Part shown: positions 29,767 through 40,192 of the stretch, piece after piece
Numbering within the stretch: position 1 is the stretch's first letter
Layout: every line of letters begins with the position of its first letter
Assembly: GCF_028389875.1 (NCBI RefSeq)
Contig: NC_084663.1
Location: 212,815,876-212,879,875, forward strand
DNA length: 64,000 nt
Direction: 5' to 3'
DNA from: Rhea pennata
Lineage: Eukaryota > Chordata > Aves > Rheiformes > Rheidae
The notes under the pieces: generated by a model
Databases searched by the model: none
The model's input: only the letters and a program-made list of their open reading frames with translations
Told to the model about the DNA's origin: nothing
Program-made: the position numbers and the translations under genes

Positions 29767-30755
29767 GCTTTTGGCTGCCGGACAAAGTCTTCCCTTGGAG
29801 ATGGTGCTCTTGGCTGAATACGGCCCTTGGGGGGCTGTGGGGCTGCTGAGGGTCGTTTCCCCACCACCACCATGCTGCTTCCCAATCTCATCATCTCTCC
29901 TTAGCAGCAGGGCACAAAGAGTCGCTTAGCAATTCACAGGAGCAGAGAGGGAGGCGAGCCAGGACGTGCTGAACTGCACAAAATAGGATTTATCTTCAAA
30001 GAAAATTTGCCACCCCCTTTCTGAGCTCTTTTTGCAAGGGATTTAATCCTCCCCCCCTCCTCCCCAGGCACTCGGCAAACTGTGAGCCGTGGGAGCACTT
30101 TTTGCCTCCCCACAGTTGCTTTTCGATGCTGGGAGGGCGACTTCTTAGCAAGTTGGGCCACCCCGCGACAGCGCCCAGGTTTGTGCTCCAGCGGTTCAGG
30201 TCCGAGCCCTGCCGCGTGCAGGCGGCCGCAGGGCAAGGCCACTGCCCGCAGCGCCGTTCGCAGCCGTGAGCGAGGCCAGGGCAAAAGCCCCGTCTTTTCC
30301 CGGTGACCGTGGCTACCAGCGACGAAGCCCGTGGAGCGGAGCTTCGTATCAAACCGGCCAGCCTGTCTCCGTTTCAGGCTGGGTCTGGGCCTGAACCAGG
30401 AGGTGTGAGCTCATCGGTGCCGCCGGTTCGCCGCTCGGCTGAGCAAACCGGCGCACGGACGCGGACGTCTCTGCCGTCCCGCGGCTGGGGCCCGCACCTG
30501 GCTGGGTGGGTGGGGTGGAAGGTCTCCTCCGTGGAGCAGCTGCGTAAGAAGCTGTTCCTGACACTGTTCAGCGACTAATTTCCGCCCTTGCCCATCTACA
30601 TGTCCCAGAGGACAGACTCCCGCTTCCTCGGAAGGCCAGTCCTCCGCACAGGTGGGACCCCAAGACTGAGCTAAGCGGTCCCCAAGCTTATGGGTTATAA
30701 CTAAGCTATATGACGGAGCTCTGGAAGGAAGGAAGGGGGAGTGGGAAGGAGGAGT

Positions 30756-31055
30756 GGAACCTTCCAGAAGGTGGGAAGGAGGGGTGGAACCTTCCAGAAG
30801 GCAGTGTGTGTGGGGGGGGGGTGGTGGTGGTGCCTTCCTAAAAGGGAGGGTGGAAACTACCAGCAGGTGGGGAGGGGGGTGGAACCTTCCAGAAGACAGT
30901 GGGGGGGTGGAACCTTCCTAAGGTGGTGGTGGGAGATGGAACCTTCTAGAAGGGGGGGGGTGGAACCTTCCAGAAGATGGGGGTGGGTGGAACCTTCCCA
31001 AAGTGGTGGGGGGAGATGGAACCTTCCAGAAGGTGGGGGTGGAACCTTCCAGAAG
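30756..31055. repeat. 11-unit minisatellite of heat-shock-element units
   Basis: The unit is about 27 bases, core gtggaaccttccagaagg in a G-rich frame. Seven units contain a perfect three-box heat-shock element (GAA-2nt-TTC-2nt-GAA), with cores at 30757-30769, 30787-30799, 30882-30894, 30939-30951, 30963-30975, 31019-31031 and 31042-31054. Units at 30910 and 30990 keep two boxes. Units near 30830 and 30852 are degenerate. Spacing from 30882 on shows a three-unit higher-order period of 79-81 bases (30882 to 30963 to 31042; 30910 to 30990; 30939 to 31019). HSF1-family trimers are known to bind nGAAnnTTCnnGAAn. Binding here is inferred. Confidence 0.9.
30812..30830 (+). repeat. G-run in the minisatellite, possible G-quadruplex
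   Basis: Ten consecutive G residues followed by (TGG)3. Together with other G4-G9 runs between 30871 and 31062, the + strand could form G-quadruplexes. Confidence 0.6.
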
Positions 31056-31789
31056 GCCGGGGAGGATTGGGGTAGTGGTGGTGGTGGAGAACGACCCGCG
31101 GCTCGGGCAGTCGTTTCCTTGGGGCAGCACGCGTTAGCGCAGCCCGCCGAGTGCTTTGGTGCGGAGACGCCGGTCTGACTTCGGATTAAGTGAGGCCTCC
31201 GCTGCCGACGGCGCGTTAGGAGTCATCCCCAGGGACCGGACGTCGCGGGGGAGAAATAGGCCCCAAACCTGAGGGGTTATTGTAAGGCTACCTTGAAGGA
31301 TTAGATAGCAGCTGAGACTATTTTTTTTTGGGGGGGGGAGGCTAGTGAAAAGAGGGATACGTGCAAAATTTTGGTTCAACTTTGGAGCAGCTGAGGCCTC
31401 TCTGGAGTTGTTCGGCTCTGGGATGAAGCCAGGGATTAAGGCACCTTTGATATCCTCAGTTCTCCTGGTCAATGTGTGGCTTTGCTTTAAGGCTGATAGC
31501 CCCCTCGGAGTGAGATTAGCCTGTCCCCGTTCAGATGGGAACAGCCCCAAGGCTGGTTGCCTGCAGGCCCCCTTTCGGCTATGGGGGGGGAAGAAGCTCT
31601 TAGATGTCCTCCGTGACCATCTCTGAGCTCACTGGGAGGTCCCAGGGCACAGGTCAGCTCGCTCGGGGACGTGTCCAGAGACAGGCTGGATAAAGCTGCC
31701 AGTGGAAGCACCTTTTTGATCCTGGAGGATCAGGGCAGCCTTTATGAACAGCTGAGATTGCCAAGGTCTAAAGTGAGGGGGACGGATCA

Positions 31790-31831
31790 GCAAGCTTCAT
31801 GGAGGACTGGCTGGTCCTCCATGAAGCTTGC
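31790..31831. repeat. perfect 18-bp inverted repeat with 6-base loop
   Basis: The left arm 31790-31807 (gcaagcttcatggaggac) is the exact reverse complement of the right arm 31814-31831, separated by tggctg. A transcript in either direction would form a strong hairpin. The stem is shorter than a typical pre-miRNA. Confidence 0.95.
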
Positions 31832-33530
31832 CTGAAACTCCCTCCTTTTTCCTAAAAAGGCTTCATCTTGCAGAGTGCTCAGGGGGAGGACTCCTCTGAG
31901 AGGCAGCTCTGCTTCCCAGCAGATTTTGTGGCTGTGGTTTTGGCAGTGAACCATAGTCCAGATGATACTGGCATATAGCCTGGCCTCTTTCTGTGATCTC
32001 TTACTTTGAGTTCCTGCCCTCAGCATACCTCTGTGACTAATGCTAAGTCAGCTCTTCCCAAATTCATCCAGTCCTGTGCACAGAGTGTCAGTCAGACTCC
32101 TTTGAGTCTTAACACCAGTAAACCGGTAAAAACCAGTAAACCTCATGTCCTCAGGGCCAAATGCAGTCCCAGACCTGGCTGATTCAAGGATACAAAGGTG
32201 GCATCTTGCTTCAGCACTTGGAGATATATGCAAAAAGCTTGAACTGAGCTAAAAAAAGCTTGAGGCTTTGAGCGGCGTTACTGAGTCAGTATTGGATCTT
32301 GGTGAGGAAAAGCAAATTGACCGCACAAAATTGATTAGTTGTATCAGAAAATCATGTCGTTAACATTTCATGTATCCACAGAGAAATCTAGCTCTCACTA
32401 GACACTGGAGCTCAATTTTGAGCAGGCCACACCACCCATTTGAAGCACAAGCTCGTGCTGGATGTTTCAACCCTTAGACTTTAGTGCAAAGACTTCTCTG
32501 TGATGGGAGTAAGTTGCCATGTAACCCTAATGGGTACAAGATTTCCATTCTATTTTTAAGTTAATTTGTTTGAAATGGGCTTTGATTATTTGTGTTTGTT
32601 CAAATTGTGGTCACATGTTACAAAATACTGGGCATTAACCTTTGTGAAGACCTCACAGTTGCCATGAAAGCTACAGCCATTCCATGTTGGAGGTGTCCTA
32701 GAACAAATGAAATCAGGAAATACTGTGCCTGCAAGAGCAGAAGCTGGTTTTCCTCATTAATCTCTTCTACATTCATTCTTTATTTCCTTTGCTAAGCTCT
32801 ATCATTTATTTGCAGTAGTTGTTGTGACCTTCTGTCTCAAAGTCAGCAGCTATTCAGTTCATGAGATGTACTTCACACATTTTTGTCTCTAGCTGTACAT
32901 ATTCCCTGGGATCCAACAGAGAAGTGAGATGTAATTAGGACTTAGAAATAAACTGTTGAAGATCTTTGTGATAAATTACCATGTCATCTGCCAGGGAAAG
33001 GAAAGTGTGTAGAGCATATTCCATATCATAGGGCGGTTATGTCTATCTCTGTTTTATATGAGCCTTCTTCATTTTCAGTGTTAAACCACTTCAGTTCCTC
33101 AAGGAGAAACTGAAGACAGATGATGGTGAAATAAGAGCAATTCTAGACTGTGATCCAAATTCTCCAGTTTTAATTCACATGTTTTAATTCATGTGACTTC
33201 AGTGCAGTGCTACACAACAGCCAGGGCTGCCTTTGGTGCCCCTGGCTGTTTGTGACCGAGGCAGCCCTACAACTAAAGACCATTTCCACTCCAGTGGGCA
33301 ACAATGCACCCTGCAGTTCAAGCAAGTGCAGACAAAGCCTTGGGAGGAGGAGAATACAGCAGGGCAGACTCTGTAGAATAGAAATGCCAGTTTAGAAGAT
33401 GCTCTTAGCTGAGCTTTTCCAGCTGATGGTGAGGTCTCTGTGCAGCTTACAGCAATGGCTTGATTTAAGAGTTGCAGTAATTTTAGATCACTTTTCGAGC
33501 AAAAAAAAAAAAGCGGTGCCTTTTGCTCTC

Positions 33531-33551
33531 ATGCTCCTTGCCAAGGAGCAT
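33531..33551. repeat. 21-base odd palindrome
   Basis: The arm atgctccttg is followed by one base and then its exact reverse complement. It lies close to a 12-A run. Confidence 0.85.
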
Positions 33552-36500
33552 AGTGACTAACCAGCAGCATACCAGAGTGTTGGTTTTTCTGCTTCACATC
33601 TGCTGGGGTGATGCTGTTGTTACAGATCTGGAAATGATTCCCCAGGGAATGGTGGAATGGCACTGGAGGTCCTCACCCATATGAGCTATTTTACCAGCGT
33701 TTGCACCACAAGAAAGGGGACCTGTGGGTGCAGGGAAGGCTCAGCTCGGCTTGAAGCATCTCCCAACAAGATCTCTGCATGGGGATGGAGCTGCATGCAC
33801 TGCAAACACCTGAGTTACCTCTGATGTGAAGACATCTTTTCAGAAGCTGCAGTGTTCTTTCCCAAGGCTCCTTGCTGTGGGTGCTTGGCTGGGGGACACA
33901 GCATGTGGGCATCCCGCAGCAGAGGGAGAGTGTCAGAGGGCAGTTGTCCATGTGCCAGGCTGATCTGATCTGGTAGTGTGTGGTTCATCTGAACTGAAGA
34001 GTTTAGCATTGTTTACATCAAAGTTTTTCAAAATCTGTTTAGTGAATCTAATGTTTTATGGCAGCTCCCTTGTAACTTACCCTTAACCCTAGTCATTCAT
34101 CTGCCTTTTTGAGCAGAGCCTTGTGCCTTAGTGTGGGATTCTCCTTCTCTCCAAACCCCTTTGAAATGGTGTTAGGAGCAAAGCTGGCCTCACCCCTATC
34201 TGCTGCCCGCATCAGGCTTCATAGGCCATCATCAACAAGATGTCTTGTTCAGGGCAGGCTTGCTATGCTGAGGTGCTGAGAATTAAGTATCTCTGTATCT
34301 CTTGCATGGCTGCTTATACCCTTGCATTTTTCTTTCCAGATCTCTTCCTACAGCTGACTGGAAAATGTGATTGTAATAGCTGGAAAGACCCTTTTACTCA
34401 CCTGCCCATGTATTGTAGGATTTTTTGTTGGGAGAAGCTGGGTGGATGCAGGACAAAGGAAAGGAAGAGAGCATGGCCTTGAAAGCCCCAAGGAGAAAGC
34501 TATTGCTATAGGGGGATGCCAAAAGCCTCAAGGAGAAAGCTATATGGCAATGCCAGATCTGGCATCTCTTTGTACCTATTTATCCCATAAAAGCTGAAAG
34601 CGACAACTCCACACTGAACCAAAAAAGAGAAGAACACTTTCTCCTTGCTTGTGCACATGCCTCTCAAATGTGTTCCATTCACAGTACCTTCTGCATTTAG
34701 GCTGTCCAGCTGAATATGTTTCCTGCTTTTTCTCTCCTGCTCTTTCTCCACCATCCTCCTGAGGCTATTTTTCATGCTTTTCATCACTCACTGTCAAGCG
34801 GTGGGAAATGAACAGTCCCATACAACTGCCTGCAATTAAGGGGACTCTTATCTGTGAGCAAATAAAGTCTCTGTTTGTCAGGGAAAGACCTGAGGCCTCT
34901 TGGGCTCGCGGAGCCGAGAAACACGAGAAACACGTGTTAACCGCTTTCACGGCTCATTTACTGAGGAGTCCTAAGCTTTGCTCTCCTACTTACATATTTT
35001 TTTCCTGCTTGCTCTTTGCTCTTATGTTTTTCTGAGTAAGTGGATTCAGCGTTTTCCCTCTCCCTTCTCCCTCTACCCTTGCCTAGTGGACGTGGGCAAG
35101 AATTGCAAACAACCTCTAAGCTTTAGGAGCATTCTGCTTCAGATTTAAATCTAGATGCAAGCACCATTGTTGAGGCCTCTTCCTGTGTCCTAGTGATGGC
35201 CGAACGGCTCCAAATCCTAACACAAATCTCCTGTCTTTTAGACCTATTACTTACCATATGTTGCAATGATGTTTGCCTCTTATGTGGCTGCTGGATCCAG
35301 AAGTTGTCATATTATCTTCATTAGGACCAAATGCTTATGAATGCAAATGCTTTAAAATATGGTGTGGTCTGAGGCATGGCAGATGTGGCCAGACCTTGGA
35401 AGAGAAGTCCTTTTGGCTTCTGAGTGCACTACCGTAGCTGTAGCAAAAATCATTTGTGTGGAAGATGCTGGAAATTTATGAGCCAAGATGAGGCTGTGGG
35501 ATGGAGGATTGTGGAGAGCCTTAAGGGTGGCAAAGGCAGAAGAAAGGAGCTTGCATTAAATTAATCTGAGCACATGGAGGTGCACATGAGAGCAGGAACC
35601 TGGGGGAAAGTGAAGAGGTAAAAGGGATGGTGGATTGCTTGTCTGGAAGGACACAGAGAGGGAGGAGAAAGGGGAGGCCGGAATTTTGTTCTGGAGGGGA
35701 GGCTCAGTTCGAGCTGAGGAGGACCTTTCTGACTGCACTTGAGTTTGCCTTTGTCTTCCTGATCTTCACACAAGGCTTGCCACCACTAAAAGGGCTTTCT
35801 GCTGGATGCATCCTCTTGACGCAGGCCTGACATAAGCCAGATGGTCCTTGAGGAAATTCCCCTAGCAGAGTAGTTTAGTTGAGCAGTAAGGTCTTTTTTT
35901 GGCAGCTCTCAGTGATTCTCCATTGGAGTGTTTGCTCGTATCTGTGGTAGCCACACAATGCAAATGTGGATCCAGGCTGTGGATACTTGCACACTGCCAC
36001 CAAAGGAACATTTCTAGTTATGTGAGGGTTTTTTGGCTGTCCTTTCTAAAAACCTCAGTGAAACAGGAATTCCCAATAAAAATCTTAATTTAAGATTGAA
36101 GATTTCCGAGCTATATCCATCTATAATATTACAGTTAAAACTGAGTTAACTATGGATGCCAGAGGAGTAGGTAATGTCAGTCTTGGTGCAGTGAATGAAG
36201 CAGAGGGCAACAGTCATTTTACTCTCCTGGTAGTCTTCTCACAAGGTAATTGCATGGGGCCTGCTGTACTGGGCGTTCTGTTGGCACAGGTTCCTCTTTG
36301 CTGCTTCAACACAGAAGGCAAACGAGTAGATGTAGATCGGGGAGTAGTGTCAGATAGGTAAGCAGTGGTGTCAGTCTTAGGAAGTGTTTAGAAGGATGCT
36401 GATGGAGAAGGATTTTTAATGGAATTTGGAAGCAGTAGTTTGGGGAGTATTTGGGGAGAACCCCTTCCTGACAGGAGGACCTGTGCAGAAGGCGGCACAA

Positions 36501-37794
36501 GGGTGCTTGGAAAGGCAGGCCATTAGAAGCTAAACAGAAAGGAGCTCCTTGATATTGTTGGTTAAGCAATTTTGCAAAATGCTTAGAGTATCTGGCAGAG
36601 CTGTGTCTCGGAAAGTTTACACCATGCTCAAAGTGGCTTACTTCTGCTGCTCGTGACACCATCCTCTGTAAGTGCTGACACCACATTGCATCAGAGCTTC
36701 AGTGCTCCATCCTCCCTCTCTCCTCCTGATGGAGAGAGCCTTCAAGACGCCAGGCTGATGAAATGCTCCTTAAGTAACAACAATTTGTAACTTCAGCTTG
36801 GAATCACTGAGCTAGTTAAGAGTAATTGGCCTGGGAGAGCTATGTATCTCCTTTGCAGTCCAGATTGTCTTGTGTGAGGTGATATATCTCCCGTTACTCG
36901 AGTGGACCTATGCCAGAAAGTGTCTATGCTCAACGAGATGAAAGTTCAGTCTGTGTTTATTGCCTTTGTGGGATGCTTTGGCCCTTTGAAAGACACAGAG
37001 AAGCTGGGCTAGGTAACTCTATTTAGGGCCTCGGAGAGCAGGAAAAGGTCTCTGGGCAGAGAAAGAGAAGGGGCAGGATGGAGGAAGAGGGATGAATGGA
37101 CCCTATGCTGGCAAAATTCAGAGCCCAAAGCAGAGGACAGGTGATGGTATTTGAATCTATTGTGATATTGATAGCAGAAGGATGTTACGAAGCTGTTCAT
37201 TACTGTGATACTGTTAAATATCTCAGAGAAGGGGGTCAGTGGAGATTCAAGGGGATGTGAAACATGAAGATTTTCTCTCTTCTTCAGCCAGCCTGCTCTT
37301 TCTGGGAGGGCTAGGGATTAGTGGAGGTAGTTGGGCCAGTGAGGCTGTGTTCCTCTCTTTTTCTCTCCCCATTCTCCCCTGCAATGATGGCCCCTTTCCT
37401 CAGCAACTCCTGGGCTTGACAGAGATAGCTTGTGTGGAAAGACTAAGGTAGGAGTTCATGAAAGTCTTAAAAGTAGAGATGTTCTTAACTGCTCTAATGT
37501 ATAAAGCTCATAATGCTCTTGCCTTACCACTGGTAGTGAATCCAGAGTACTTTCTTTCATGGTTGTGAAGTGTTTAAGATCTCATGACAGAAGCCAGATA
37601 CTGAATTTGATATATGAGAGAAACTGGATTCTACAAGTGTAGAGTTGCCTCTGCTATAGGTGCATAGACCTGCCCTGGATTTGGAGAGACTGTATGTTGA
37701 CCATATCCTGTACTGGCCACCACACACCAAAAAATGTGAGAAATACAAGGTGAGTCCTAAAGAGCAGGTGACTGTGGAATCCCACACAAGGAGG

Positions 37795-38175
37795 GCCGAG
37801 AAAACATGAATAACAAGGAAAGACTAGAAAAATTGGGGCTCTTTAGTCTAGAGGAGGCTGAAGGAGAATTATCTATAAACAATTGTGAAATACATACCCG
37901 AAGCACTCTTCTCTATATCCACTGTGAGCTGGGCATGAAGTAATGGACTTCAACTGTACCACAAAAGCTGAACTTTGGGAAAAACCTTTCTAATGATAGC
38001 ACTAGTTCAGATTGGAACATCCTGTCTCAGGAGCTGGTGGGATCTCTGTCACTGCCAATTACTATGAGGGGGCTAAACTAACATCTAAGTTTGATATCTG
38101 ACATGCTGCAGTAGCCAGCCAGATGGAGCAGACAGTGTTTTGAGGTCTCTTCAAGCTCTGGTTACCATGAGTCTG
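37795..38175 (+). mobile_element. old, diverged CR1 3' fragment
   Basis: Contains the CR1 ORF2 C-terminal signature in degraded form: aggaaagactagaaaaattg then gggctctttagtctagagga (protein-like RLEKLGLFSLEEA). This is followed by 3'-region blocks gggaaaaacctttctaatga, ggaacatcctgtctcaggag and gaggtctcttcaagctctgg in the order seen in CR1 elements. It is far more diverged than the three other copies, so it is a much older insertion, possibly of a different subfamily. Confidence 0.65.
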
Positions 38176-38179
38176 TCAG

Positions 38180-39045
38180 ATCCTATGCACATAGGGTAAG
38201 TACTCATTTATGAGCCTCATGCCCACACGAGGAACACAGATAACAAATCTTGTGGTCCTCTGCCAGCAAAACTACTGTTTTTGATGCAATGTCTTGTTCA
38301 TCTATTGCTGAAAGAGAAGGATAAAATCCTAAATGAGGCCTGAGGAAGAAAAGATCCTCTGATTCAGTGATATTGAAGATCTTCATTTGGGGATCCTCAC
38401 AGGAGCAAATCCTGTAGGCACATGACACTGTTTTGGTAAGAGCACTGGTGGTTCAAATATATTCCATGGCTTGGGTAACTTGGTAATTAATTGTTGGCTT
38501 TATGCTTTAGGCCAGCTGATTAAGATAGCCTGATCAGCTATCCTCTGCACCACTCGCTGCCAGTGGCATAATGCCAGCACTCCTCCCTCCCCCTGATAGC
38601 TGTAATTCGAAAGCAGGGTAATCATGTTGCCACACCACTCTGGGATCAAATTTTTAAGCTTAGGTGACCTAGTGGTGTCCTTATCTGATACTGATGAGTG
38701 TTTCAGTGGTGGCTTCACTCCACTATATCCAAGAGTATGTGATTTCCCGTGACTGTCCCGGATGGGCAGACACATCTGCTTCAGGACAGCATGGCATGCT
38801 TTGGCATTATTTAATGAGCAGAGGTGAGAATCGCCTGCTCTTTTTATCACCTTCAATTACATCGCAGCTGCAGCTAAGGTGGGACATTTGGGAAGCGTAG
38901 TGGGGATAAGAAAAATTCTTTGCATTCTTGCCTTTCTGGTTTATTTTCACCTTCTGCAAACTGATCATAGTCTTTTTTTTGGTTTACCTAATAATTTCTG
39001 TAAAGACACCCAGAGCTCTGAGTTATTTGCAAGCAATTTACATAT
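38180..39045. other. unique sequence between two CR1 insertions
   Basis: No gene recognised. The 118-codon minus-strand ORF at 38500-38856 has no domain evidence. Confidence 0.5.
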
Positions 39046-39049
39046 GTAT

Positions 39050-40192
39050 TTGACTTCAGCAAGGCTTCTGACACTGTCTCCCATAACATCCTCCTAGAGA
39101 AGCTCAGCAAGTGTGGGCTAGACGAGTGGACAGTGAGGTGGATTGAGAACTGGCTGAAAGGCAGAGCTCAGAGGGTCGTCGTCAGTGGCGTGGAGTCCAG
39201 TTGGAGGCGTGTGGCTAGTGGCGTCCCCCAGGGCTCAGTCTTGGGTCCCATCCTGTTCAACTTCTCCATCAATGACCTGGATGAGGGGACAGAGTGCCTC
39301 CTCAGCCAGTCTGCTGATGATGCCAAGCTGGGAGGAGTGGCTGACACACCCGAGGGCTGTGCTGCCATTCAGAGAGACCTGGAGAGGCTGGAGAGTTGGG
39401 TGGAGAGGAACCTCCTGAGGTTCAACAAGGGCAAGTGCAGAGTCCTGCACCTAGGGAGAAATAACCGTGGGCACCAGTGCAAGCTGGGGCCTGCCCTTGT
39501 GGAGAGCAGCTCTGCAGAGAAGGACCTGGGAGTGCTGGTGGATGACAAGTTGACCATGAGCCAGCAATGTGCCCTTGTGGCCAAGGCGGCGAGTGGTCTC
39601 CTGGGGTGCATTGTGAAGAGTGTTGGCAGCAGGCGGAGGGAGGTGATCCTGCCCCTCTCCTCAGCCCTGGGGAGGCCTCATCTCGAGTCCTGTGTCCAGT
39701 TCTGCACTCCTCAGTGCAAGAGAGACATGGAGCTACTGGAGAGAATCCAGCGTAGGGCTACGAAGATGATCAGAGGACTGGAGCACCTGCCCTATGAGGA
39801 ACAGCTGCGAGAGCTGGGCCTGTTCAGCGTGGGGAAGAGAAGCCTGAGGGGGGATCTTCTCAATGTGTACAAGTACCTGAAGGGAGAGTGTCAAGGGGAT
39901 GGTTACAAACTCTTTTCAGTTGTCCCGTGTGACAGGACAAGAGGTAATGGGCAGAAACTGAAGCACAGGCAGTTCCGCCTGACCGTGAGGGGGAATTTCT
40001 TCCCTGTGAGAGTGACGGAGCCCTGGACCAGGTTGCCCAGAGAGGTTGTGGAGTCTCCTTGTCTGGAGATCTTCAAGGCCCGCCTGGATGCAACCCTGTC
40101 TAACGTGCTGTAGGTGACCCTGCTGAGCAGCGAGGTTGGACTAGATGATCTCCAGAGGTCCCTTCCAACCTTACTGATTCTATGATTCCGTG
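39050..40192 (+). mobile_element. CR1 LINE, 5'-truncated, well preserved, copy 2
   Basis: Homology to copy 1 starts at ttgacttcagcaaggct and runs through the C-terminal ORF2 and 3' UTR to gatctccagaggtcccttcc, ending in attctatg and attccgtg, the CR1 terminal 8-mers. The ORF2 remainder is fully open, unlike copies 1 and 3. It lies about 1 kb upstream of the GDPD4 first coding exon, in the same orientation. Confidence 0.95.
39133..40113 (+). CDS. CR1 ORF2 C-terminal reverse-transcriptase fragment, open (copy 2)
   Basis: 326 codons from the first Met. The same frame is open back to the element start at about 39049 ([15 protein letters not shown]), so the Met is not a real initiation site. Blocks in order: [42 protein letters not shown] with Ser in place of the aromatic residue of (Y/F)[58 protein letters not shown]. 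It ends LDATLSNVL with TAG at 40111-40113. The endonuclease and the N-terminal reverse-transcriptase blocks are absent, so it is not functional alone. The intact frame reflects recent insertion rather than selection. Confidence 0.85.
   Translation: MRWIENWLKGRAQRVVVSGVESSWRRVASGVPQGSVLGPILFNFSINDLDEGTECLLSQSADDAKLGGVADTPEGCAAIQRDLERLESWVERNLLRFNKGKCRVLHLGRNNRGHQCKLGPALVESSSAEKDLGVLVDDKLTMSQQCALVAKAASGLLGCIVKSVGSRRREVILPLSSALGRPHLESCVQFCTPQCKRDMELLERIQRRATKMIRGLEHLPYEEQLRELGLFSVGKRSLRGDLLNVYKYLKGECQGDGYKLFSVVPCDRTRGNGQKLKHRQFRLTVRGNFFPVRVTEPWTRLPREVVESPCLEIFKARLDATLSNVL

Larger units (their letters stand above)
23240..30115. other. intergenic region with ancient repeat relics
   Basis: No intact gene is recognised. 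Two MIR/L2-like relics are noted separately (26867-26950 and 29253-29340). A 14-C run lies at 29753-29766. ORFs up to 142 codons are present but have no domain evidence. Confidence 0.5.
30120..31270. promoter_or_regulatory. CpG island, candidate distal promoter
   Basis: CG dinucleotides are dense at about 30130-30580 (for example ccgcgtgcaggcggccgc, ccgcagcgccgttcgcag) and again at 31085-31260 (cccgcggctcgggcag, ccgacggcgcgttag, ggacgtcgcgggg). The sequence on either side is CpG-poor. The island is interrupted by a G-rich minisatellite. CpG islands of this kind usually mark vertebrate promoters. It is the only strong one I see between PAK1 and GDPD4, and the GDPD4 coding exon needs an upstream 5' UTR exon, so it may serve that gene about 10 kb away. 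A promoter for an unannotated non-coding RNA is the alternative. No TATA box or start site could be fixed. Confidence 0.6.
31275..37790. other. intergenic region, no gene recognised
   Basis: Unique-looking sequence, with a perfect inverted repeat at 31790-31831 and a small palindrome at 33531-33551. A purine-rich stretch at about 35500-35660 vaguely resembles an old repeat but was not assigned. ORFs up to 138 codons have no domain evidence. If the CpG island is the GDPD4 promoter, this is part of its first intron. Confidence 0.5.

Noticed and set aside
30741..31178. 145-codon Gly/Arg/Trp-rich ORF on the + strand
   Set aside because: It is created by the G-rich minisatellite and has no domain, splice or start context.
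35500..35860. Purine-rich block with resemblance to old repeat 3' ends
   Set aside because: I could not match it to a specific family with enough positions to call it.
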